DNA of 64,000 bases from the NCBI GenBank assembly GCA_903900265.1, contig CAIUMM010000206.1:1-64000 (forward strand). The letters are read 5' to 3'. Positions within the stretch are counted from its first letter, which is position 1, and every line of letters begins with the position of its first letter. The notes under the pieces were generated by a model. That model was not told where the DNA came from and made no database searches. It saw only the letters and a program-made list of their open reading frames with translations. The position numbers and the translations under genes are program-made. The DNA comes from an uncultured Pseudomonadota bacterium. Lineage in GTDB: Bacteria; Myxococcota_A; UBA796; SXON01. This document shows positions 41,462 to 50,266 of this stretch, in pieces.

Positions 41462-42472
41462 TTACCCGCCGAGGCAGGGCAACCCGCCGCCTGCTCCACA
41501 CTCCAGCGCCCTAAGGCCGAACACCCCAGGCACGTACGCCGCCCCGACAATCCGGAAGATGCCCATCGGATCCTGCACGCGGAGCACTTCTTCTGCGGCG
41601 TCGGCGACAAGCCAGGTTCCATCTGGAAGAACGAGCGTGTCTCTCGGAAAGGCGAGGATGCCGGGGGTCTCCGGCACGCGCCAGTCCTCGACTCCGCCGT
41701 TGAAATGCGCGATCTGCCCCCGCGCCGCGTAGTTCACCATCACCGAGCCGTCGTCCAAAAAGCGTGGCCCATGCGGCCAAAGCCGGTCCTCTGTGCCCGA
41801 GCCGCCGACGAACGTCCACTCGACGGTCGGCACATCGGTGCGCCCGCCGAGTCGATACACCTCGATGCGGTCCGGGTCTTTGGTGACCGTGTTGCCCAGC
41901 TCGGTCACGACGACGCGCGTCACGCCCTCTGCGTCCGTCTGGAGGTCGAGCCCGTTGGGGAGCCGCACCTGCTCATGCCCGAAGGAGAGGTCCCAGAGGA
42001 CCTCGCCCGCTTCGGACACCGAAAAGACGCGGGACAAGATGGTGTCGATGATGATGTAGTCGCCCGCGGGCGTCTGCACCAAGCCGTGGGCGAACGACAG
42101 GTTTCCAGCGAAAAACGCGTTCTGGGACCAGATCAGCGCCCCGTCTGGCCCTACGCGCTCAAGCGCGGAATGGCAGAGCGGCGGAAGGCTGGCTCGAACG
42201 TACGTGGTCCCCCCGCTCGCGTCCCGCACCGCGCCCGCGGCCCCGTCGGCGTTGTCGAAGTCGACGCTCCAGCGCCGTTGAAGGTCCGTGGACAGCTCGG
42301 CGACTGGGTGCCCGCCGTCTCCCGGCGTCGGCGAGCCCACGGTGAGGATGTGAAGTTGGTCGGGGTCGAGGGTGTCGACGAACGGCGCGGTGTCCGCACC
42401 CTCCTCCGACGCAGAGTCCATCGCCGAGTCCGTCCTCGTCGCGCTGCACGCCAGCAAAACCATCAGGATCAT
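41462..42472 (-). CDS. beta-propeller lipoprotein, arylsulfotransferase/NHL-like
   Basis: The 336-residue protein has a lipobox (MILMVLLAC) and a propeller with blades such as PDGALIWSQNAFF, PAGDYIIIDTILSRV, EAGEVLWDLSFGHEQVRLPN and LPDGTWLVADAAEEVLRV. The frame of W-x-x-x and D/N-G-L repeats matches the arylsulfotransferase-like lipoproteins such as the one at 13649. ATG at 42472 overlaps the stop of the SUMF1-fold gene, so the two lipoproteins are co-produced. Confidence 0.75.
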   Translation of the reverse strand: MILMVLLACSATRTDSAMDSASEEGADTAPFVDTLDPDQLHILTVGSPTPGDGGHPVAELSTDLQRRWSVDFDNADGAAGAVRDASGGTTYVRASLPPLCHSALERVGPDGALIWSQNAFFAGNLSFAHGLVQTPAGDYIIIDTILSRVFSVSEAGEVLWDLSFGHEQVRLPNGLDLQTDAEGVTRVVVTELGNTVTKDPDRIEVYRLGGRTDVPTVEWTFVGGSGTEDRLWPHGPRFLDDGSVMVNYAARGQIAHFNGGVEDWRVPETPGILAFPRDTLVLPDGTWLVADAAEEVLRVQDPMGIFRIVGAAYVPGVFGLRALECGAGGGLPCLGG

Positions 42473-43266
42473 GGCGCCACTTCGGACACGCAGCGAAAGC
42501 CGACCAGCGGGCTGACGGCGTCGGGGATGGCCTCCTCGCGGTTGGTTGCGCGCAGGGCGGTGAGGTCCGACCACCCGTCTACGCCGCGCACGGTGCGCAG
42601 CCCCGCGGTGGCGTCGTCCATCTCGGGATCCTCGGGCGGGGAGCTCGCGTAGTAGTCGGAGTTGTACCCGTCCGACACCCACTCCCACGCGTTGCCAGCC
42701 ATGTCGTAGACGCCTTCGGGGCTCATCCCCGCCGGGTGGGTCGCGACCACGGTGATTCCGCCGTCGCAGGTTCGGGAGGCCGCTCGGTCACAGTCGGGGA
42801 CGTCGTCCCCCCACGGGTACAAGCCGCCCTGCGGTCCGCGCGCGGCGCGCTCCCACTCCGCCTCGGTCGGCAAGCGACGTCCCAGCCAGTCGCAGTACGC
42901 AGCGGCGTCCGCGTACGGCACGAACCCGACGGCTACGTCAGCTCCGGAGGGATCGCCGTCCAAGGGCGGGCAAGCGTGCGCGGCCTCGCAGGCGACCCAC
43001 TGAGCGGTGGTGACTTCGGTGGCTTCGATCCAGAACGCTGACAACTGTATGGGATGAACCGGGGCTTCATCGCCGTTGCACTCCGGATGCAGCGCAGCGT
43101 CGCACCCCATGTCGTAGGAGCCCGCAGGGATCGCGACGAGGCTCCCCGGAGCTGCGGCCGGGGTTTTTTCGAAGCGTGCGGGCGCGGTGTCGTCCATCGC
43201 TGCGCCCGCGCATCCTGTGAGTAGGGTCGCGAGAAAAGCATGATGGAAGCTTCGCATTTTTGCCAT
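42469..43266 (-). CDS. SUMF1/FGE-fold lipoprotein
   Basis: The 265-residue protein has a lipobox (LATLLTGC) and a complete FGE-sulfatase-type fold: LVAIPAGSYDMGCD, WIEATEVTTAQWVAC, RRLPTEAEWERAARGPQ, YPWGDDVPDC, YDMAGNAWEWVSDGY and a final LVGFRC. The catalytic Cys pair of real formylglycine-generating enzyme is not in its expected place (LRATNREEAIPD instead), so it is probably non-catalytic or has another role. ATG at 43266 (or 43257) is the start. It pairs by ATGA overlap with the propeller lipoprotein. Confidence 0.83.
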   Translation of the reverse strand: MAKMRSFHHAFLATLLTGCAGAAMDDTAPARFEKTPAAAPGSLVAIPAGSYDMGCDAALHPECNGDEAPVHPIQLSAFWIEATEVTTAQWVACEAAHACPPLDGDPSGADVAVGFVPYADAAAYCDWLGRRLPTEAEWERAARGPQGGLYPWGDDVPDCDRAASRTCDGGITVVATHPAGMSPEGVYDMAGNAWEWVSDGYNSDYYASSPPEDPEMDDATAGLRTVRGVDGWSDLTALRATNREEAIPDAVSPLVGFRCVSEVAP

Positions 43267-43288
43267 TATCACGACCCGCAGGTTCGGT

Positions 43289-43747
43289 TCAATCCGCTGC
43301 GGGGACCGGCACGCGCCAATCCCCCACGAGCACCGCCGCGAAAAAAAGCGGGCCGACCAAGGCATGAAGCGCGTTTTTGAGGAAGCTTGGGCGGTTCTTT
43401 TCCCAGATCGCATGACCAGCGAGCTGCACCGTCCACCCAAAAACCGCGACAGCCACGACCACCGGAGCGGGCACGAGCCCGCCCCAGAGCACCATCGGCA
43501 AGGTCGCTAAGGTGAGCACCGCCCCGCCTTTCGGGAGGTGGGCTACCCAAAAGATCGACGCCAGCGCCCACGCGATGTGCGCGACGGTCACCGGGAAGCC
43601 GGCCACGACCCCCAACGGCAGCCAGCTCAGCATCGCGATGATGTGAAACACGATCAGCGGGATCGCCACCTTGTGGGTGAGGCGATTGGTCGGGTGACGG
43701 TGATCTGCCGCATAGTCGGCGAACCAGTGAGCGGTACGAGGGTGCAT
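43289..43747 (-). CDS. Mpo1-like (DUF962) membrane protein
   Basis: The 152-residue protein has the DUF962/YGL010w layout: WFADYAADHRHPTNRLTHKV at the start, with H, N and H in the expected order, several helices, and the C-terminal LAGHAIWEKNRPSF. Yeast Mpo1 is an Fe(II)-dependent dioxygenase in alpha-oxidation of 2-hydroxy fatty acids. The conserved His residues are present, so a related lipid oxidation is possible. Confidence 0.85.
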   Translation of the reverse strand: MHPRTAHWFADYAADHRHPTNRLTHKVAIPLIVFHIIAMLSWLPLGVVAGFPVTVAHIAWALASIFWVAHLPKGGAVLTLATLPMVLWGGLVPAPVVVAVAVFGWTVQLAGHAIWEKNRPSFLKNALHALVGPLFFAAVLVGDWRVPVPAAD

Positions 43748-43808
43748 GATTCTTTCCTGAAGGGTTCTGTAATGCTTTTACAAAGGCTTTTACTAAGGCT
43801 TTTGACGC

Positions 43809-44681
43809 TTACTTCGCCATCGCCCGCAGCACCTCGCGCACCAGCGCGTCTTCCATCTGCTTGTCCACGGTTCCCAGCGTAGCGCCGAGGCCGCCGTTGG
43901 TGACCCGCGCCATCTTGAGCTCCGACTTCGGCGCGATGCCCGAAGGCTTCGGGTGCGCGCAGCCCGAGCAGCCGGTGCAGGCGGGCGGCAGATCCGCGTG
44001 CGGCGCATCGGCCTGAGCGACGGCGCTGGGCGGGCCGCCGTAGCGCTTGAGCCCCATGCTGCGGAGGCGGGAGGCCTCGCCCGGGTCGAGCTCCCGGACG
44101 TTCCCGAGATCGCGCGCGGTCTTGGTGATGAGGGCGGTGTGCTCCATCGTCTCGAGGTTGCAAAATGCGAGCAGCAGGCTCTTTCCGAGGCACACGGCGC
44201 CGTGGCGATCCATCAAGATCGCGTCATGGTCGCGCACGTAGGGGCGGATCTTGTCCGCGAGGGTCTGGGTGCCGGTGGTCGCATACTCGACCGTCGGGAC
44301 GGTCCCCAGCGTGAGCACCACCTCGGGCAGCACGCAGCGCGCCATGCTGACCCCAGCGATGGTGAACGCGACCGAGATCGGCGGATGCGTGTGGATCACC
44401 GCCGAGATGTCGGGCCGCTCGTCGTAGCAAGCGAGGTGCATCGCCATCTCGCTCGTCGGGCTGCCCGAGCCGCGCAGCTTCTTGCCTTTGCGGTCGATGA
44501 CCACCAAGTCCTCATCGACGAGGAAGCCCTTGTGGCACCCGGCTTTGGTGCAGAGGATCTCGTTCTCCGACAGCTTCACCGACAGGTTGCCGTCCATCGC
44601 GACGAGCATGTGGCGCTCGTAGCAGAGATGGCTGAACTTGATGATTTCTTCGCGGAGTTTTCGCTCGGGGATCATGATCAC
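43809..44681 (-). CDS. class II aldolase/adducin family protein with Cys-rich tail
   Basis: The 290-residue protein has the class II aldolase fold: AMDGNLSVKLSENEILCTKAG, SPTSEMAMHLACYDERPDIS, the metal site AVIHTHPPISVAF, and LMDRHGAVCLGKSLLLAF. This resembles fuculose-phosphate aldolase or related epimerases. After about residue 215 comes an extension with CTGCSGCAHP, a possible metal- or sulfur-binding tail not usual for the family. GTG at 44681 overlaps the stop of the molybdopterin-subunit gene; ATG at 44675 is the alternative. The gap 43748-43808 shows nothing notable. Confidence 0.85.
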   Translation of the reverse strand: MIMIPERKLREEIIKFSHLCYERHMLVAMDGNLSVKLSENEILCTKAGCHKGFLVDEDLVVIDRKGKKLRGSGSPTSEMAMHLACYDERPDISAVIHTHPPISVAFTIAGVSMARCVLPEVVLTLGTVPTVEYATTGTQTLADKIRPYVRDHDAILMDRHGAVCLGKSLLLAFCNLETMEHTALITKTARDLGNVRELDPGEASRLRSMGLKRYGGPPSAVAQADAPHADLPPACTGCSGCAHPKPSGIAPKSELKMARVTNGGLGATLGTVDKQMEDALVREVLRAMAK

Positions 44682-46855
44682 GCGCCCGAGGACGACGCGG
44701 CGCCGAGCACGCGCTCGGGGGTCATCGGCAAGCGGTCCAGCACCCGCCCGGTGGCGCGCTCGATGGCCTGCGCGACAGCAGCGGCCGGCGCGTCCATCGG
44801 GATCTCGCCGATACCCTTGGCGCCGAACGGGCCGCCGGCAAAGGGGATCTCGATGAGGCGGGTGACCATCTCCGGCGCGTCGGAGCTGGTGGGGATGATG
44901 TAGTTGGTGAGCCGATCGTTGCGCATGCAGCCATAGCGATCGAGCACGACCTCCTCAGCGGTCGCCCAGCCGAGCGCTTGGAGCGCGCCGCCTTCGATCT
45001 GGCCGGTGGCGAGCACCGGGTTCAGGATGCGGCCCACGTCGGTTGCGGTCACGAGGCGATGGTAGCGGACCTCGCCGGTGTCGAGATCGACGTCCAGATC
45101 GACGATCGCGCACATCCAGCCGTAGGTCGGGTACGCGTCGCCTTGGTAGGTCTGCTCGTCCCAGGGATGCGTGCCGTCGTCGGTGTACTTGTGGGAGACG
45201 CGCACCGGGGCGGTCAGCCCGTCGAGCGCCGCGAGGAACGCGGGACCGGTCGCGCCGAGCGCAACCCCGAGCTTGCGCGCGGCGATCTGCGTGACGCCGC
45301 CGACGACCATCGCGGTGCGCGACGCTACGGTAGGCCCGCTGTCAGGGACAAGCGCGGTGTCGTGCGGCGCCATGCGGATTCGGGACAGCGGAATATTCAG
45401 CTCCTCCGCTACGATCTGCGGGAAGATCGTGTCCGTGCCTTGGCCGATGTCAGTGCTGCCAGTGAGCACCGTGACCACGCCGCCAGACGCGACCAGCGCA
45501 ACTTCTCCCTGGATCTTGGCTTCGCCGTTGCCGGTAAAGCCGCAGCCATGGAACACCAGCGCGAGCCCTTGTGCCGCGCGGGTGCGGGCGTTGCGCGCTC
45601 CCGGCGTCGAAGGCGGTACGACAACGGGCGCAGCCGCGGCGTTCAACGCGGCTTCAAGCACCGCCTGCGCGCCCGGATCGTCGAGCCGCTGGCTGGTCGC
45701 GGTCAGGTCGCCGGGGCGGAACATGTTCTTGCGGCGCAGCTCTAAGGGGTCGATGTGCATCTCCCGGGCGATGCGATCCATGTGGCGCTCTACGGCAAAT
45801 TGGGCTTGGGGCGCACCGAAGCCGCGGAACGCGCCGTTGGGGGGCGTGTGCGTAGCGACGACCCGCCCGGTGAGGTGCACGCGGTCGGCGCGGTAGGGCC
45901 CAGTGACGTGCAGGACGCCGCGGGAGAGCACGACCGGCGAGAGCGTGTTGTAGGCGCCGCCGTCGAAGAGCACATCGGCGCGCCAGTCGAGCAAGAAGCC
46001 TTCAGCGTCGCACGTCGACGTGATGCGGATGCGCGCGGGGTGGCGCTTGGTGGTGGCGCGGAGGTCTTCGTCGCGGCGGTAGATGAGCTTGATCGGGCGC
46101 CCCGTCTTCAGCGCGAGCAGCGCGGCGTGGGCCGAGACCATGCTCGGATACTCTTCTTTGCCGCCGAAGCCGCCGCCCGTCGCGGCCTGGATCACGTGGA
46201 AGTCGTGGTGACCGAGCACGCGCGCCAGCGCTTTGTCGATGTAGTAGGGGCATTGCATCGAGCCGACAATGGTGAGCGGCGCGCCGTTCTCGCCGGGGAT
46301 CGCGAGGATGCCTTGGGGCTCGATGTAGAGCTGCTCTTGAAGGCCGAGGTGGTAGACGCCTTCGTGCACGTGGCGCGAAGGCGTGCTGCGGATCGGGCCG
46401 TCGCGGCTGATGGTGAGCCGCTTGAACACGTTGTCGGTGCCGTAGATCGCTTGCTCGTGGCCTTCGGCGGCCTCAGCGTCGAGGTTGAACGGGAGGTCTT
46501 CGTAGGTGACCTTGACCGCTTTGGCCGCGGCGAGCGCGCGGTCACGGGTGGGCGCGGCGACGAGCGCGATGGGCTCGGCCATGTGCCGGGTCAAGCCGTC
46601 ACAGAGCACAGGCTGATCCTCGGTGATCAGCGCGAGGATGTTGACTCCCGGGATGTCCTTCGCGGTGACCAACGCCACGTCGGTCCAGTCAAAGGAAGCG
46701 TCCAGCTCAATCGAGAGGATTCGCGCGTGGGGGCGCTGCGACCGCACCGTGGCGCCATACCAGCAGCCTTCGGGGCGGATGTCGTCCGCGTAGAGCGCTG
46801 CGCCGGTCACTTTCGATGCGCCGTCGGCGCGAGGGATGGAGAGTCCAATAGGCAT
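44678..46855 (-). CDS. xanthine-dehydrogenase-family molybdopterin-binding subunit
   Basis: The 725-residue protein is the large subunit of a molybdenum hydroxylase. Landmarks are ADGASKVTGAALYADDI, QAATGGGFGGKEEYPSM, TPPNGAFRGFGAPQAQFAVE, LVFHGCGFTGNGEAKI, TGSTDIGQGTDTIFPQIV and the catalytic Glu in FGAKGIGEIPMD. The FAD and 2Fe-2S subunits that normally sit alongside are absent from both sides. The aldolase gene follows with a 4-base overlap. It oxidises a heterocycle or aldehyde of unknown identity. ATG at 46855 begins directly with the domain. Confidence 0.9.
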   Translation of the reverse strand: MPIGLSIPRADGASKVTGAALYADDIRPEGCWYGATVRSQRPHARILSIELDASFDWTDVALVTAKDIPGVNILALITEDQPVLCDGLTRHMAEPIALVAAPTRDRALAAAKAVKVTYEDLPFNLDAEAAEGHEQAIYGTDNVFKRLTISRDGPIRSTPSRHVHEGVYHLGLQEQLYIEPQGILAIPGENGAPLTIVGSMQCPYYIDKALARVLGHHDFHVIQAATGGGFGGKEEYPSMVSAHAALLALKTGRPIKLIYRRDEDLRATTKRHPARIRITSTCDAEGFLLDWRADVLFDGGAYNTLSPVVLSRGVLHVTGPYRADRVHLTGRVVATHTPPNGAFRGFGAPQAQFAVERHMDRIAREMHIDPLELRRKNMFRPGDLTATSQRLDDPGAQAVLEAALNAAAAPVVVPPSTPGARNARTRAAQGLALVFHGCGFTGNGEAKIQGEVALVASGGVVTVLTGSTDIGQGTDTIFPQIVAEELNIPLSRIRMAPHDTALVPDSGPTVASRTAMVVGGVTQIAARKLGVALGATGPAFLAALDGLTAPVRVSHKYTDDGTHPWDEQTYQGDAYPTYGWMCAIVDLDVDLDTGEVRYHRLVTATDVGRILNPVLATGQIEGGALQALGWATAEEVVLDRYGCMRNDRLTNYIIPTSSDAPEMVTRLIEIPFAGGPFGAKGIGEIPMDAPAAAVAQAIERATGRVLDRLPMTPERVLGAASSSGA

Positions 46856-46929
46856 GGTGGGGGTTTATCGCGCCCGTCGGTCGCGCGTCGGTCGCGCGTC
46901 GGTCGCTCGGGGTTCGCGTCCTGCGTCCG

Positions 46930-48396
46930 ATGTGGCCGGCGTGGGTTACGTGGCGGGCTGTCTCGGGAGTCATGGTGTCGATCTTCGCTTTGTTGCTGGC
47001 TTGTACTGGATTGGGTCTGCCTACGCCGTCGGGAGACAGCGGAGACAGCGGGGCTGCGGCCGATGCCGACACCGATACGGACACCGACGCCGATGCGGAC
47101 GCCGACTGTGTGGGCACCGGGTTCGGCGCGCTGTCGCAGTGGGCGTTGCCCAGCGGCTACCCCGAAGGCACCTTCGATTCCTTGACCGACACCGATCCCT
47201 CGGACGGCATCAACTGGGCCGTGTTCGACGTCGGCAAGGGCGGTCCGGACATCGTGATCACCACCAGCGCGACCGACGCTGACGTCGGCACCACCAAGTG
47301 GATCCTCCACAGCAACACCGGCAGTCGCTTCCGGGACGGTCCGCTGGAGTGGAGGCTCCCTTCCGACTTCGAGCCGGGCACCTTCACCAACTTCTATGAC
47401 TCCAGCACCACCGACAAGGTGGTTTGGGCCATGGTCGACCTCGATGGCGACGGCTCCTTGGACATCGTCGTCACCGACACCGACTCGGGCTCGGGTGGGA
47501 TCGGCTCCACGCGCTGGCTCTTGTACACGAACACCGGCGATGGCTTCTCGCCGACGTCCACCAACTGGAGCTTGCCTTCGGGCTTCAACGACGGCGCGCT
47601 CGACACCATCTCCGACACCGACACCGCCGACGGCGCGAGCTGGGCGCTCCTCGACATGGACGGCGACGGCAAGTCCGATCTCGTCGTGTCCGACACCGAC
47701 GCGGACACCGGCACCATCGGCAGCTCCAAGTGGATCTACTACCACAACAACGGCGCGGGCTTCGACGGCGCGGCCGAGTGGACGCTGCCGCCCAGCTTCG
47801 AGCCCGACACCTTCGTGCGCTTCTACGACTCCAGCAGCACCGACACCGTGGTGTGGGGCCTGATGGACTTTACCGGCGACAAGCGGCCGGACATCATCGT
47901 CGTCGACACCGACGCCGGAAACGGCGGCATCGGCAGCACGCGGTGGCTGTTGTACACCAACACCGGCCGGGGGTTCTCCGCCAACACCAACTGGACCTTG
48001 CCGGCGGGCTTCAACGACGGCGCGCTCGACACCCTGGGCGACGGCGCGAGCGACGACGGCGTCACGTGGAGCCTCACCGACCTGAACGGCGACGGCGTGC
48101 CGGACATCGTCGTCACCGACTCCGACGCCGAGACCACGACCGGCAACGCCTCGTGGTCGGTGTACGCCGGGGGCGCCGGCGGCTTTGCGGGCACGTCCAG
48201 CGCGTGGTCCTTGCCCACCGGCGTGGGCACCAACCTGTTCACGTCGCTCTACGACGCCGCGCCGGATGATGGCGTGAGCTACGGCCTCGCGAACCTCGGC
48301 GAAGACAACGTGTCGGATCTGGTGTTTGTGAAGAACGCCGCCGACGCCGAAGTGGGGCGCACCTACTGGCAGCAAGCCAAGGCCAACTGCCAGTAG
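46930..48396 (+). CDS. VCBS/FG-GAP-like six-repeat lipoprotein
   Basis: The 488-residue protein has a lipobox (SIFALLLAC), a short Asp-rich linker and six units of about 72 residues, each opening W-x-LP-S-x-F/Y. They contain D-L-D/N-G-D-G-x-x-D-I-V-V-type calcium loops (WAMVDLDGDGSLDIVVTD and WSLTDLNGDGVPDIVVTD) and close with W-x-LYTNTG-x-GF. Units 2 and 4, and units 3 and 5, resemble each other most, so the array grew by duplicating a two-unit block. A six-bladed surface propeller is the likely fold. ATG at 46972 is an alternative start. Confidence 0.82.
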   Translation: MWPAWVTWRAVSGVMVSIFALLLACTGLGLPTPSGDSGDSGAAADADTDTDTDADADADCVGTGFGALSQWALPSGYPEGTFDSLTDTDPSDGINWAVFDVGKGGPDIVITTSATDADVGTTKWILHSNTGSRFRDGPLEWRLPSDFEPGTFTNFYDSSTTDKVVWAMVDLDGDGSLDIVVTDTDSGSGGIGSTRWLLYTNTGDGFSPTSTNWSLPSGFNDGALDTISDTDTADGASWALLDMDGDGKSDLVVSDTDADTGTIGSSKWIYYHNNGAGFDGAAEWTLPPSFEPDTFVRFYDSSSTDTVVWGLMDFTGDKRPDIIVVDTDAGNGGIGSTRWLLYTNTGRGFSANTNWTLPAGFNDGALDTLGDGASDDGVTWSLTDLNGDGVPDIVVTDSDAETTTGNASWSVYAGGAGGFAGTSSAWSLPTGVGTNLFTSLYDAAPDDGVSYGLANLGEDNVSDLVFVKNAADAEVGRTYWQQAKANCQ

Positions 48397-48425
48397 CGGA
48401 TATCGGCGCGGCGCTTTGGGTCGAT

Positions 48426-48803
48426 TTAGCCGACCATGCGCCAGATCCAGGTGCCGACCATCGTGACCGCGAGGCCGCCCCAGATCCACGGGGGGATGCG
48501 CTTGCGCGGGTCCCAGCGCGCCGATGCGCCGCGTGGATGCACGACGTCAACCGCGGACCACGTGAGCAGCCAAACGGCGACGATGAGCCACGGGATTACA
48601 AAGGGATGGTAGGCGTGCGCCTCCGCCACTTGTCCTTGGACAAGGGCGACGGCAGCATGACTGAAGCCGCAGAATGGACAGGACAAACCGAGCATTTTTA
48701 GCCCGCACACGTCCCAGCCTTGCACAAACGCGACCGCGTAGCTGGCCGGCAGTGCGGCCACAGCGAGGCCCCGCAGTAGGGCTCCCGCGGCTTCGGTTCC
48801 CAC
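48426..48803 (-). CDS. DUF2752 membrane protein
   Basis: The 125-residue protein has three helices and the DUF2752 signature LSCPFCGFSHAAVALVQGQV followed by AHAYHPFVIPWL, the C-P-x-C-G and N/H-P pattern of the family. Function is unknown. The C-terminal loop is basic (RWDPRKRIPPW), probably cytoplasmic. Confidence 0.85.
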   Translation of the reverse strand: MGTEAAGALLRGLAVAALPASYAVAFVQGWDVCGLKMLGLSCPFCGFSHAAVALVQGQVAEAHAYHPFVIPWLIVAVWLLTWSAVDVVHPRGASARWDPRKRIPPWIWGGLAVTMVGTWIWRMVG

Positions 48804-48912
48804 TTTAGTTCATCCGAACGGCCTTACCTTCGCCGTCGACGTACTTGCCGGCTGGGCCTGCCCGCAGCGCGCGAAGCCAATGCGTCGAGGTTCGGGAGGC
48901 TATAGTGGCCCC

Positions 48913-49464
48913 ATGCGGCAATCCACGATCGTCTCTGTCCTCCCGCTGCTGTTGCTGGGCTGTGGCCTGCTCACGTTCGAGGTTGACAGCGACGCCAACA
49001 CCCACATCGACGGCGCAGGCGCGCTCGGTGTCCTGCTCGGGGCGCTGGACTTCACGGGCCTCGATGACTTCGACATCGACGTGGAGAACGCGATGCAGGA
49101 TCAGGGCGTGGCCGAGGGCGACCTGAACGACGTCCACCTCACGACCTTCACGCTCACGGGCTCTCCCGGCGACCTCTCGTTCATCGACGACTTCGCGGTC
49201 TACATGTCCGCGCCGGACGTGGACGAGGTGCTGATCGCGTCCAGCAGCGACTTTCCTGAGGGGCAGACGGTGGTCTCGCTCGATCTGCCGGACGTGGATT
49301 TGACGCCCTACGTCGTCTCAGATGCATCCTCGTTCCGCATCGAAGCCGGTGGATCGGCCCCGACCGACGACATCGACATCGCCGCGGCGTTCACGGTCTC
49401 CGTCACCGCCACGGCGCAGGGGGCGTGCAACAGCCTTTCTCGGGACACCGGCGCGGACCCGTAG
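48913..49464 (+). CDS. hypothetical lipoprotein (183 aa)
   Basis: ATG at 48913 begins a lipoprotein signal (VSVLPLLLLGC). The mature part is acidic and strand-rich (VHLTTFTLTGSPGDLSFIDD and VVSLDLPDVDLTPYVVSDAS), suggesting a beta-sandwich. No family is recognised. An upstream in-frame GTG-type start would only add basic residues. Confidence 0.65.
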   Translation: MRQSTIVSVLPLLLLGCGLLTFEVDSDANTHIDGAGALGVLLGALDFTGLDDFDIDVENAMQDQGVAEGDLNDVHLTTFTLTGSPGDLSFIDDFAVYMSAPDVDEVLIASSSDFPEGQTVVSLDLPDVDLTPYVVSDASSFRIEAGGSAPTDDIDIAAAFTVSVTATAQGACNSLSRDTGADP

Positions 49465-49485
49465 CGGACGCGGTCCGCCGGCCCC

Positions 49486-50265
49486 TTAGGTCACGTCCTT
49501 GTCGAGCGTGCCGCGGCCTCCGGCGATGAACTCTTGGAGGTAGTGGTTGTCGCTCGCGCGCGCTTCGGCTTGGGTGCCAACGAACGCGAACCGTCGCTCG
49601 TACAGCAGCGCGATGCGGTCGGTGAACGTGAAGCAGGCGTCCATGTCGTGCGTCACCACGATGCTGGTGACCTTCAGCTTCTCTTGCAGGGACAAGATGA
49701 GCCCGTTGATCCGCCGCACGTTGATCGGATCCAAGCCGGTCGTCGGCTCGTCGTAGAGGATGACGTCGGGCTCGACGGCGATGGCCCGGGCGAGCCCCAC
49801 GCGCTTGCGCATGCCGCCGGACAGCTCGGAGGGCTTCAGCTTTTGGGAGCCGGGCAGGCCCACCATCTCAAGCACCTCCTCCACGCGCTCATCGAGCCGC
49901 TTCTCGTCGCCCCAATGGTGCTCGCGCAGCGGGTACTTGATGTTCTGCGCCACGGTGAGCGAGTCGAACAGCGCGGCGCCTTGAAACAGCATCGCGACGC
50001 GGCGCCGGATCGGCAGCAGGCCCGGCTCGGGTAGGCCGCGCACCTCGGTGCCGTAGACTTGAATGCTGCCGGCGTCGGCTTGCAGCAGGCCGATCAGCAT
50101 CTTCAGCGTCACCGACTTGCCGGTGCCCGAGCCGCCGATGATCGTGATCGTCTCGCCCGCGTAGATGTCGAGCGAGCAGTCGTCGTAGATCACTTTGGGG
50201 CCGAACGCCTTCTTGACGTTGCGGAGCGAGATGATCGGCGGGGTGTCAGTGGGGGACGGCATCAA
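49486..50265 (-). CDS. mlaF: MlaF-like phospholipid-transport ATPase
   Basis: The 259-residue ABC ATPase powers the MCE/Mla lipid transporter between the membranes. It has Walker A GGSGTGKS, Q-loop AMLFQGAALFDSLTV, signature LSGGMRKRVGLARA, Walker B VILYDEPTTGLDP and the switch His in VVTHDMDA. The phrase LFQGAALFDSL is characteristic of MlaF/MkL. It is last in the reverse operon, one base after mlaE. Confidence 0.93.
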   Translation of the reverse strand: MMPSPTDTPPIISLRNVKKAFGPKVIYDDCSLDIYAGETITIIGGSGTGKSVTLKMLIGLLQADAGSIQVYGTEVRGLPEPGLLPIRRRVAMLFQGAALFDSLTVAQNIKYPLREHHWGDEKRLDERVEEVLEMVGLPGSQKLKPSELSGGMRKRVGLARAIAVEPDVILYDEPTTGLDPINVRRINGLILSLQEKLKVTSIVVTHDMDACFTFTDRIALLYERRFAFVGTQAEARASDNHYLQEFIAGGRGTLDKDVT

Positions 50266-50266
50266 A

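Noticed and set aside
45755-47185. Forward reading frame opposite the molybdopterin-subunit gene
   Set aside because: Antisense shadow of a strongly supported gene.
48418-48435. Terminator between 48396 and 48426
   Set aside because: Only a 5-bp GGTCG/CGACC stem overlapping the stop codon, with no T-run.
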